DNA from: DAOTZU01 sp034433995
GTDB lineage: Bacteria; Chloroflexota; Anaerolineae; UBA1429
DNA length: 14,376 bases
Assembly: GCA_034433995.1 (NCBI GenBank)
Contig: DAOTZU010000240.1
Span: forward strand, 1 to 14,376
Reading direction: 5' to 3'
Shown: positions 1 through 6,116 of the stretch, in pieces
Numbering within the stretch: the first letter of the stretch is position 1
Layout of the letters: each line of letters opens with the position of its first letter
Made by a program: the position numbers and the translations under genes
Notes under the pieces: generated by a model
The model's database searches: none
The model's input: the letters and a program-made list of their open reading frames with translations, nothing else
What the model was told of the DNA's origin: nothing

Positions 1-195
1 CTGTTCGATGCGGTTCCCCTTGAGCGCCGCCAACCAGCAGGCGCGGTTGCGGCAGAGATACGCCCCTCGGCCGGCGGCTTTGCCGGTCGGATCCAACAGG
101 ATCTCCCCGGCGGGCGTGCGCACCAAACGCACCAACTCGCGTTTGCTGAACACACCGCGGCACCCGATACACGTCCTTTGGGGCTGTTTCCTCAT
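1..195 (-). CDS. ylxR: YlxR/RnpM (DUF448) RNA-binding protein, partial (3' end beyond window)
   Basis: The 65 visible residues begin MRKQPQRTCIGCRGVFSKRE and carry the family hallmarks: a CxGC motif at residues 9-12 (C9, C12), then ELVRLVRTP, then a DPTGKAAGRGAYLC block at about residues 35-48. YlxR (renamed RnpM in Bacillus for modulation of RNase P) is a small RNA-binding protein normally encoded directly after nusA and before infB. Here it follows nusA by 27 bp on the same strand, so the two are almost certainly co-transcribed. The ATG at 193-195 is the only start in this frame after the nusA stop. An AGGAG sequence directly abuts it with no spacer, which is unusual and suggests translational coupling to nusA termination. 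The C-terminal part lies outside the window. The family call rests on clear motifs; the cellular role is taken from family knowledge. Confidence 0.93.
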   Translation of the reverse strand, partial: MRKQPQRTCIGCRGVFSKRELVRLVRTPAGEILLDPTGKAAGRGAYLCRNRACWLAALKGNRIEQ

Positions 196-222
196 CTCCT
201 GGCCACCCCCGTGAGGCGGAGC

Positions 223-1833
223 TTATTCCTCCCAATCCTCATCGTCTTCCCAGCCTTTGATACGGCTGGGCTTGCGCTTCTTCCGCGCCACCACCCGACC
301 CAAACGGTCGTCGAATTCGTAGAGGCGCTGCCGTTTCTTTTTGTCCGAGGGCTTTTTGCGTTTACCGCCCTCACCCTCGTCCAGCTCCTCTTCCTCGAGC
401 TCCTCTTCCTCCCAAACGACTTCCTGTTCCGCGACGGGCGCGAGCTCCCTCTCGCCGGGCGCCTCCGTGGGCCCAAGCTCCTCCGCCAGGGCCGGCGCCG
501 GCTCCGCCGGGGCGGGCGCCTCCGCGCTCACCGCCTCCGCAGAGGGCGCGCTCTCCGCCAAGGCAGGTTCGGGCAGGGCCGTCTCGGGGGCGGGCTGTTC
601 CTCCACTGCTGCCTCGGGCAAGGGGCCTTGAGCCGGGGCCGTCTCGGCTGCGGGCAGCGCCTCCGGCTCCTCCTCGCCGGCCAAAGTGGCCTCCGCCTCG
701 GCCAGGAGCTTGGCCGCCTCTTGGCGGGCCAGCTCAAGCTCGCGGGCGCGGGCGGCTGCCTCGGCGGCCTCCGCGGCGAACCGCTCCGCCTCCGCGGCCG
801 CCTCGGATTCGCTGCGGATATCTATGCGCCAGCCGGTCAGCTTGGCCGCCAAGCGGGCATTCTGCCCTTCCTTGCCGATGGCCAGGGAGAGGGATTTATC
901 GGGCACGATGACCTTGGCGGCCTTTTCCTCTTCGTTCAAGTATACCGCCACCACCTTAGCCGGGCTGAGGGCGTTGGCGATGAACTCTTGCGGGTTGGGC
1001 GACCACGCCACCACGTCGATCTTTTCCCCGTTGAGCTCGTTCACGATGTTCTGGATACGCACGCCGCGCATCCCCACGCACGAGCCCACAGGATCCACGC
1101 CGGGCTGGGCGGCTGCGACGGCCACCTTGGAGCGCGAGCCCGCCTCGCGGGCGATGGCTTTGATCTCCACCGTGCCGTTATAGATCTCGGGCACCTCCAG
1201 CTCCAGCAGGCGCCGCAACAGGCCCCGATGGGCCCGGGAGACGGTGATCTGGGGGCCGTGGCCGGTGCGTTCCACCTCGACAATGTACACCCGCAGCCGC
1301 TGGTTGAAGCGATAGTTCTCGCCGGGGATCTGCTCGCTCTTGGCCAAAAGGGCCTCGGCCTTGCCCAGGCTGATGGTCACGTTCCCGCTGCGGGCGTCAA
1401 TGTTGCGCACCACACCGGTGACGACCTCATCGGCCCGGTCGGCGTATTCCAGATAGACCGAATCGCGCTCGGCCTCGCGGATGCGTTGCATGATCACCTG
1501 TTTGGCCGTTTGCGCAGCGATACGCCCAAAATTGCGCGGTTTCACCTCGATGGTGACCTGGTCGCCGATGGCCGGGTTCTCCTTGTAGAGCCGCGCCTCG
1601 GCCAAGGAGATCTCCAAGCGCTCATCCTCGACCTTTTCCACCACCGTTTTGGTCACATACACATGGGCCTGGCCGCTGCGTGGGTCAATGCTGACGGTGA
1701 TATTCTGGTTCGCGCCATAATTGCGTTTGTAGGCCGAAACCAGCGCCGCCTCGATGGCCTCCAAGATGACTTCGGGCGCGAGGTTGCGGTCCGCACAGAG
1801 TTGAGTGATGGCGATCTCGAACTCACTCTTCAT
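223..1833 (-). CDS. nusA: Transcription termination/antitermination factor NusA with long acidic C-terminal tail
   Basis: The 536-residue protein shows NusA domains in order: an N-terminal RNA-polymerase-binding domain (about 1-128, ending KQVIMQRIREAERDSVY), an S1 domain (about 133-200), KH1 (about 205-280, with GVDPVGSCVGMRGVRI at 245-260) and KH2 (about 285-340, with LSLAIGKEGQNARLAAKLTG). NusA binds the RNA polymerase flap and nascent RNA and modulates pausing, intrinsic termination and antitermination. I start it at 1833 (MKSEFEIAIT) because an AAAGGGAGTGG ribosome-binding site sits just upstream; a 13-codon upstream extension has no such site. Residues 341-536 are an unusual tail: an Ala/Glu-rich helix, a Pro/Ala/Glu stretch, an almost purely acidic block, then Lys/Arg clusters and an acidic end. 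It replaces the C-terminal AR repeats of E. coli NusA. ylxR follows 27 bp downstream in the same reading frame. rimP, usually upstream, is absent. Confidence 0.96.
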   Translation of the reverse strand: MKSEFEIAITQLCADRNLAPEVILEAIEAALVSAYKRNYGANQNITVSIDPRSGQAHVYVTKTVVEKVEDERLEISLAEARLYKENPAIGDQVTIEVKPRNFGRIAAQTAKQVIMQRIREAERDSVYLEYADRADEVVTGVVRNIDARSGNVTISLGKAEALLAKSEQIPGENYRFNQRLRVYIVEVERTGHGPQITVSRAHRGLLRRLLELEVPEIYNGTVEIKAIAREAGSRSKVAVAAAQPGVDPVGSCVGMRGVRIQNIVNELNGEKIDVVAWSPNPQEFIANALSPAKVVAVYLNEEEKAAKVIVPDKSLSLAIGKEGQNARLAAKLTGWRIDIRSESEAAAEAERFAAEAAEAAARARELELARQEAAKLLAEAEATLAGEEEPEALPAAETAPAQGPLPEAAVEEQPAPETALPEPALAESAPSAEAVSAEAPAPAEPAPALAEELGPTEAPGERELAPVAEQEVVWEEEELEEEELDEGEGGKRKKPSDKKKRQRLYEFDDRLGRVVARKKRKPSRIKGWEDDEDWEE

Positions 1834-1875
1834 TCGCTTCCACTCCCTTTGACAAAAGCCAGAGCCCCACAATAA

Positions 1876-1902
1876 GAAAAGTGGGATTCAAGCCCACTTT
1901 TC
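1876..1902 (-). terminator. Terminator-like hairpin in the nusA leader (possible attenuator)
   Basis: A perfect 10-bp inverted repeat (1876-1885 and 1893-1902) encloses a 7-nt loop. Read toward nusA, it is an A-tract, a GTGGG/CCCAC core and then TTTTCTTATT, the layout of an intrinsic terminator. It lies between the candidate nusA promoter and the nusA start codon, so termination here would make it an attenuator. Read the other way it also ends in TTTTCC, so it could act in both directions. The hairpin is seen directly; its regulatory role is inferred. Confidence 0.6.
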
Positions 1903-1925
1903 CACCTGCGGCGTCTTTGGGCAAT

Positions 1926-1954
1926 AGTATAGCATGTCTCTCTGAAATGCGCAA
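1926..1954 (-). promoter_or_regulatory. Candidate sigma-70 promoter for nusA-ylxR
   Basis: On the minus strand, TTGCGC (1954-1949) is followed after 17 bp by TATACT (1931-1926). A TGC directly before the -10 gives an extended -10. Transcription would start near 1919, leaving a leader of about 85 nt that contains the hairpin at 1876-1902. Confidence 0.6.
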
Positions 1955-1974
1955 ATTATATCCAGCACTTGCCC

Positions 1975-2003
1975 TTGACCCGGCCCCTCGTCCATGTTAT
2001 TTT
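1975..2003 (+). promoter_or_regulatory. Candidate sigma-70 promoter for the M55 aminopeptidase gene
   Basis: TTGACC (1975-1980), a 17-bp spacer and TATTTT (1998-2003), with TG one base before the -10 (extended -10). It is back to back with the nusA promoter, the two -35 boxes being about 20 bp apart, so one regulator could affect both. Predicted start is near 2010, about 23 nt before the start codon. Confidence 0.6.
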
Positions 2004-2032
2004 GTCCCTAAAACGCGGAAAGGGGGATGCGC

Positions 2033-2809
2033 ATGAAGATCTATATTTTGACCGACTTGGAGGGGACGGCCGGCGTGGCCCGCTGGAACCAGACCGGCGC
2101 GGATACGCCCGGCTATCCTCAGGCCGTGCGGCTGATGACCGAGGAGCTGCGCGCGTGTGTGGCGGGGATCCAGTCGGTGGCGCCGGGGGCCGAGATCTGG
2201 GTGTGGGACGCCCACGGCTGCGGCTCGATCGATTTTGAACGCTTTCCACGGGGGGCCAAGCTGATCAACAACGGGCCCACGGTGCCGCCCACCGGGTTAG
2301 ATGATTCCTTTGATGCCCTCTTTTTCTTGGGGCAGCACGCCAAGGCCGGTACCCGCAATGGCAACCTGGCCCACACCTATTCCTCGCTGACCATCGCGTC
2401 GTTCCAGATCAACGGCTGGGAGCTGGGGGAGTTCGGTTGCCGTGCGGCGCTGGCGGGGAGTTTCGGCGTGCCCACCGTTTTCGTCAGCGGCGATGACAAG
2501 ATGATGGCCGAGGCGCGGGCCCTCATCCCCGGCATCTATGGTGCCCAGGTGAAGGTGGGCCTGGGGCCGGAGCTGGCCCTGCACCTGGCCCCGGAGGACG
2601 CCCGCGACCTGATCCGCGATACCGCAGCCCAGGCCACGGCCCATATCGAGGAGATCCCGCCCTTTGTTTTGCCCGGCCCGCCCTATGAGCAGGTGATCAA
2701 GCTGTGGGGCCGCAGCGACCCCACAGGATACCTCGCCCGCGGCTTTACCCAGGTGGATGCCCTCACGCTGGTCAAGCGCGCCGACCGCCTGCAAGACTTG
2801 CACGTCTAG
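2033..2809 (+). CDS. M55 family D-aminopeptidase (DppA-like zinc peptidase)
   Basis: The 258-residue protein begins MKIYILTDLEGTAGV and has the zinc-ligand pattern of family M55: D8 and E10 in TDLEG, H61 in DAHG, H102 in GQHAKAG and E133 in GEFG. H114 in LAHTYSS matches the conserved active-site histidine. In Bacillus DppA the ligands fall at nearly the same positions (D8, E10, H60, H104, E133). DppA is a decameric zinc enzyme that releases N-terminal D-amino acids from small peptides, such as those from peptidoglycan turnover. No signal peptide is seen, so it is probably cytoplasmic. Two in-frame ATGs exist, at 2027 and 2033. I choose 2033 because AAAGGGGG (2019-2026) is then 6 nt away, and because it aligns the zinc ligands with the family. 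It stands alone, divergent from nusA, with its own promoter. Substrate specificity cannot be read from sequence. Confidence 0.9.
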   Translation: MKIYILTDLEGTAGVARWNQTGADTPGYPQAVRLMTEELRACVAGIQSVAPGAEIWVWDAHGCGSIDFERFPRGAKLINNGPTVPPTGLDDSFDALFFLGQHAKAGTRNGNLAHTYSSLTIASFQINGWELGEFGCRAALAGSFGVPTVFVSGDDKMMAEARALIPGIYGAQVKVGLGPELALHLAPEDARDLIRDTAAQATAHIEEIPPFVLPGPPYEQVIKLWGRSDPTGYLARGFTQVDALTLVKRADRLQDLHV

Positions 2810-2823
2810 AGGCCATCACCACA

Positions 2824-2863
2824 GCGCCGGCGGCCCGTGGCTGTTTGCAAAGACCGCCGGCGC
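2824..2863. terminator. Convergent hairpin terminator between the aminopeptidase and GH31 genes
   Basis: A perfect 10-bp, all G/C stem (2824-2833 GCGCCGGCGG with 2854-2863 CCGCCGGCGC) with a 20-nt loop lies between two converging genes. On the plus strand it starts 14 nt after the aminopeptidase stop and is followed by TTCCTTCT, a weak U-tract. On the minus strand no U-tract follows. Best read as the terminator of the plus-strand gene, perhaps shared. Confidence 0.5.
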
Positions 2864-2870
2864 CTTCCTT

Positions 2871-5138
2871 CTAGAGGAGATAGCGCACGCAAACCGGCTT
2901 GGCCCGGGCCGGGTCCTCCTCCACCACCAGGCGGACGGCGCGGTTCGCCGCGTCGTAGCGCCACCCCCCGGACACGTCGGATTTCTTTAGCGGCTGGCCG
3001 TTCAGCTCCACCCCTTGGGGAGGCGTATCCAGGTAAAGCCAGACCTCAAAACTGCGCCGAGCGGGCATCCCGGCGTAAGCTCCTTCCCGCGGGGCGATGG
3101 TCAATGTCACTGCCGGTCCCTCGGTGGTGCACGTGATGAGGGTGCGGGCCACCTCGCCCTGCTGCCAGGCGAAGGTGAGGCCATCGTCCTCATAGAGGGT
3201 GAAGGCGCTGTTTTTTCCGGGCACCACGTGCAGGCTCAGCGCGTCCAAGGGCTTTTGGCCCACATAATCCATATCGGGCCAGTTGGGGATGATGGCCCCG
3301 GCGCGCACAAAGAGCAGCCCGCCGCGTCCTTCAGGGATGGTGTAGAGCAGATCTTGCGGCCCCTGGTAACGTTGGCCCGTCCAGAAATCCACCCATTCGC
3401 CCTGGGGCAGGTGGATCTCCTCGGTAAAGGCGCCCACCAAGAGGGAGTCACCCAGCATGTACTGGCTGAGGAGCTCATCCGAGCGCGGGTCATCGGGGAA
3501 GGCCAGGGGCATGGGCCGCATGATGGGCATCCCCGTCCGCGCGGCCACGTGGGCCATGGAATAGAGATACGGGATCAGGCGGTAGCGCAGCCGGGCATAA
3601 TACTTGAAGATGGGACCGAGCTTGTCTCCCAAAAGCCACGGATGCCGCCAGTAGGCCCAACTGCACACCTGGGCCCACGGCTGCAAAAAGCCAAAGTGAA
3701 TCCCCTCCGGGGTGAACACATCCATATCGCAACTGGTGTTCACGTGGCCCGAAAGGGCGTGGTTGAGCATGGAGATGAGCGGCTTGGGGCCGCCGCCCGT
3801 ATCCCCGGCCCAGGTGGCCGAATACTGTTGGATCCCCAGGTAGCCGCCGGAGGTATAGATCATGGGGCGCCGGCCGGTGTGCTCTTTGAAGCCCAGGTGC
3901 ATCTGCTTGTTATAGATGGTGGGATAGAGGTTGTGCATCTCCTCATCGCTCATGCCGTTGGCCCAACAGCGGTCGGGGTGGTCGTCCACCTGGGTGCAGC
4001 CATCCAGCTTGAAGGCGGAGACGCCTTGATCCACAAACTTTTTCAGGTGCTCGAACCACGGCTCCTCGGGCTTGGTGATCTGGTCGGCCCAGACGGGGTT
4101 AAAGTGCTGGTCCTGCTCGAAATCGTCGGGGTACGGCGCGGTGGCCCTCACCTGCCGGACCACGATGGGGTTCCCGGCGCGGCGCTCCTCCTCATAGCTC
4201 AGGTCATAGTTGCAGCAGAGCCACAGGCTCACCTTAAAGCCCAACCGCTCCGCCGCGCCCAGGAAGGTGTGGGGCCCCTTGGGCCCCCAGTAGGGCACGT
4301 AAAAACGCTCCGGGTGCCACTTTTTATCCACGGTGTGGTCATAGTATTTTTCCATCCAGCCCGGCTCCAGGCCCACCAGGTCGCAGGGGATCCCTTCCCG
4401 GCGAAAGTTGAGGCAATCGTCCAACATCTCCCTGGCATCCGCCTGTTGGTTGCAGACGAAGGTGAGGCCATAAGCCCACAGCGGCAGGAGGTGGGGCCGG
4501 CCGGCGATCTCGGTATAGTGTTCCAAGAGGGTGGGCAGGTCGCGCCCGATAAAGATGTAATAATCCAGCTCGCCCCGCTTGCCCCAGAAGGAGAGACGGT
4601 CGTGGCGGGTAAAGCCCACGTCGAAATAATGTCGCCACGTGGTGTTCACCATGATGGCCCAGCCGCGATTGCTCATCAGATAGGGGATGGGCACATAGCT
4701 CGAGACGTTGCGCACCCACATCATGGTGCGGTGGCCGCGCTTTTGGATGCGGTCGCGGGTCTCATCGCCCAGGCCATAGAGCTTTTCCCCCGGCTCCAGG
4801 GCGAACTCGGCGCCAAAGCCTCGCTCCTCGTCGGACCAAGGCGCGGCGGTCTGCTGCAAATAGGGGGCGCGCCCCCAGCCGTCTTGGAGGGTCAAGCGGC
4901 CATCGGCCTTTTGGATGATCAAAGTGGCGTTGCTGGTGGCCAAGGAGACGATCTCCTCGCCCTCTTGCACGGTGTAGGTCACCGGCGGGAGGTCGTTGCG
5001 CAAGATGCCGTAGCGGATGAGGGCCGGCTCGCGAAAGCGCCCATCCTGGCGCAGCCGCAGGCGAAAGGTGTAGGGCGTGATAGGCTGCACCCGCAGGGTC
5101 GCGCCGGTCTGCAATGGAATGTCCAAGTATGGCTCCAT
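2871..5138 (-). CDS. Glycoside hydrolase family 31 protein (alpha-glucosidase/alpha-xylosidase type)
   Basis: The 755-residue protein has GH31 architecture: an N-terminal beta-sandwich (about 1-215, including GEKLYGLGDETRDRIQKRG at 117-135), a (beta/alpha)8 catalytic barrel beginning near PLWAYGLTF (219-227), and C-terminal beta domains after about 545. The candidate nucleophile is D379 in FKLDG, and the candidate acid/base is D446 in SATWAGDTGG. GH31 enzymes are retaining alpha-glycosidases acting on alpha-glucosides, alpha-xylosides and, in some cases, sulfoquinovosides. There is no signal peptide, so it should work on imported oligosaccharides in the cytoplasm. The ATG at 5136-5138 has AAAGGGG just upstream. 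It follows the sugar-epimerase-like gene by 51 bp on the same strand, and a separate promoter is also visible there. Family assignment is firm; the substrate is not determinable from what I see. Confidence 0.92.
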   Translation of the reverse strand: MEPYLDIPLQTGATLRVQPITPYTFRLRLRQDGRFREPALIRYGILRNDLPPVTYTVQEGEEIVSLATSNATLIIQKADGRLTLQDGWGRAPYLQQTAAPWSDEERGFGAEFALEPGEKLYGLGDETRDRIQKRGHRTMMWVRNVSSYVPIPYLMSNRGWAIMVNTTWRHYFDVGFTRHDRLSFWGKRGELDYYIFIGRDLPTLLEHYTEIAGRPHLLPLWAYGLTFVCNQQADAREMLDDCLNFRREGIPCDLVGLEPGWMEKYYDHTVDKKWHPERFYVPYWGPKGPHTFLGAAERLGFKVSLWLCCNYDLSYEEERRAGNPIVVRQVRATAPYPDDFEQDQHFNPVWADQITKPEEPWFEHLKKFVDQGVSAFKLDGCTQVDDHPDRCWANGMSDEEMHNLYPTIYNKQMHLGFKEHTGRRPMIYTSGGYLGIQQYSATWAGDTGGGPKPLISMLNHALSGHVNTSCDMDVFTPEGIHFGFLQPWAQVCSWAYWRHPWLLGDKLGPIFKYYARLRYRLIPYLYSMAHVAARTGMPIMRPMPLAFPDDPRSDELLSQYMLGDSLLVGAFTEEIHLPQGEWVDFWTGQRYQGPQDLLYTIPEGRGGLLFVRAGAIIPNWPDMDYVGQKPLDALSLHVVPGKNSAFTLYEDDGLTFAWQQGEVARTLITCTTEGPAVTLTIAPREGAYAGMPARRSFEVWLYLDTPPQGVELNGQPLKKSDVSGGWRYDAANRAVRLVVEEDPARAKPVCVRYLL

Positions 5139-5156
5139 GTTTCCCCTTTGCTTCTC

Positions 5157-5185
5157 TATATAGTATGTCTCCGCCGTTGGGACAA
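5157..5185 (-). promoter_or_regulatory. Candidate promoter for the GH31 gene
   Basis: On the minus strand, TTGTCC (5185-5180) and TATATA (5162-5157) are separated by 17 bp. The predicted start, near 5150, is only about 12 nt before the GH31 ATG, so the leader would hold little more than the ribosome-binding site. The gene may be both read through from upstream and transcribed independently. Assignment is by sequence match only. Confidence 0.45.
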
Positions 5186-5189
5186 GATC

Positions 5190-6005
5190 TCAGGCGGAGT
5201 TGAGCATCAGATGGGTCAACGTGCGCAAATAATCCAGCTTGGCCAGGCGCACCTGCAGGGGGCAACGGTTCTCGCCGGGGATCTCCAGGTTGAACAGTCC
5301 TTGGTAGCCCGCCTCCTTGAGCGCCGACACCACTTCGTCCCAGGGCACCGTGCCCCGGCCGTAGGGCATGAGATGTTGATCCGTTTGGCCTTCGTTATCG
5401 GCGATGTGCAGCGCCTGCAAGAGCGGCCCGGCGCGGCGGATGAACCGCCCTTGTTGGCCGCTGGCCAGGTTGAGGTGCCCTGTGTCGAGGCAGATGCCCA
5501 CATGCGGGGAGCCCACCGCCTCGATGAGGGCCAAGAGATCCTCCACCTCCGGCGCATAGCTCACGTTTTCCAGGCAGATGGTGAACGGGGTACCGCGCAC
5601 ATAATCTGCAAGCTGCTGGAGGGCGTGCACGCGCCGGGCGTGCACCAGCGCCGGCTCGTTCCCCTGTTGCAAGAGGGTGTGACCCCCCGGATGGAGCACG
5701 CCGGCGCGGATGCCCAGGGCGAGGAAGAGATCGAGCCAACGCTTGAGCTGGTCCAAGACGGCCGGCTGATCGGGCCCGGCGATATCGGCCATCAGCCAGA
5801 GATGCCCCTGGGGGAAGGAGAATCCGTGCTCCTGGGCGAAAAGGCGCAAGGCGCGGCCCACCTTTGCGGGGTCGCCCCGCTGCAGCAGGACCGCGCCGTG
5901 CTCATCGGAAAGCTCGCTGCACTCCCAGCCCTTGGCGGCGAACTGGGTCACCATTTCCTCTGGGCTGAGCTCGATCAAGTAACTCGACCAGATGGATGGA
6001 CGCAT
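5190..6005 (-). CDS. Sugar phosphate isomerase/epimerase family TIM-barrel protein
   Basis: The 271-residue protein belongs to the xylose-isomerase-like/AP-endonuclease-2 TIM-barrel superfamily. Metal ligands and catalytic residues are visible at the ends of successive strands: E146 in CLEN, D174 and H177 in CLDTGH, H200 in ALHIADN and E241 in NLEIPGE, with H105 in VLHPGG. Such proteins isomerise or epimerise sugars, inositol derivatives or hydroxypyruvate using a divalent metal, and a glutamate pair acts as the base. I choose the ATG at 6003-6005 (MRPSIWSSYL), where AAGGGGG is 5 nt away. An adjacent ATG at 6006-6008 and a TTG at 6021-6023 are less well placed. It lies between the citrate-synthase-like gene (111 bp upstream, with a palindrome between) and GH31 (51 bp downstream). 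Pairing with a glycosidase suggests sugar catabolism. The exact substrate is unknown. Confidence 0.85.
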   Translation of the reverse strand: MRPSIWSSYLIELSPEEMVTQFAAKGWECSELSDEHGAVLLQRGDPAKVGRALRLFAQEHGFSFPQGHLWLMADIAGPDQPAVLDQLKRWLDLFLALGIRAGVLHPGGHTLLQQGNEPALVHARRVHALQQLADYVRGTPFTICLENVSYAPEVEDLLALIEAVGSPHVGICLDTGHLNLASGQQGRFIRRAGPLLQALHIADNEGQTDQHLMPYGRGTVPWDEVVSALKEAGYQGLFNLEIPGENRCPLQVRLAKLDYLRTLTHLMLNSA

Positions 6006-6026
6006 CATTGCCCCCTTGGCCAAACA

Positions 6027-6083
6027 GGGTCTAGGGTCTGGGGATGAGGCCGATTTCGGCCCCGCCCCCCAGACCCTAGACCC
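6027..6083. repeat. Perfect 17-bp palindrome with nested inner hairpin
   Basis: The arm at 6027-6043 (GGGTCTAGGGTCTGGGG) is an exact reverse complement of 6067-6083, separated by 23 bases. Inside the loop, 6048-6053 and 6056-6061 form a second GGCCGA/TCGGCC hairpin. Each arm also contains a short tandem (GGGTCTA, GGGTCTG). It sits between two same-direction genes and has no U-tract on either side. It is therefore more like a repetitive extragenic palindrome or an mRNA-stabilising structure than a normal terminator. A smaller hairpin (6087-6093 with 6106-6112) lies next to it, beside the end of the upstream gene. Confidence 0.75.
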
Positions 6084-6116
6084 GACGCAAGCTCTCTTGG
6101 CGGGTAGCTTGCCCGC

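Noticed and set aside
178..1875. A 565-codon plus-strand open frame antisense to nusA.
   Set aside because: It mirrors NusA codons, including the low-complexity tail, and has no motifs. The minus-strand frame is a complete NusA.
1955..1960. A perfect TATAAT on the minus strand upstream of nusA.
   Set aside because: The position 17 bp upstream reads CCGGGT, no -35 match, and there is no TG extension. The TATACT at 1931-1926 fits better.
3015..6047. A 1010-codon plus-strand open frame antisense to GH31 and the epimerase.
   Set aside because: It is opposite two well-supported genes, spans their intergenic gap, shows no family motifs and has a composition typical of the reverse strand of GC-rich codons.
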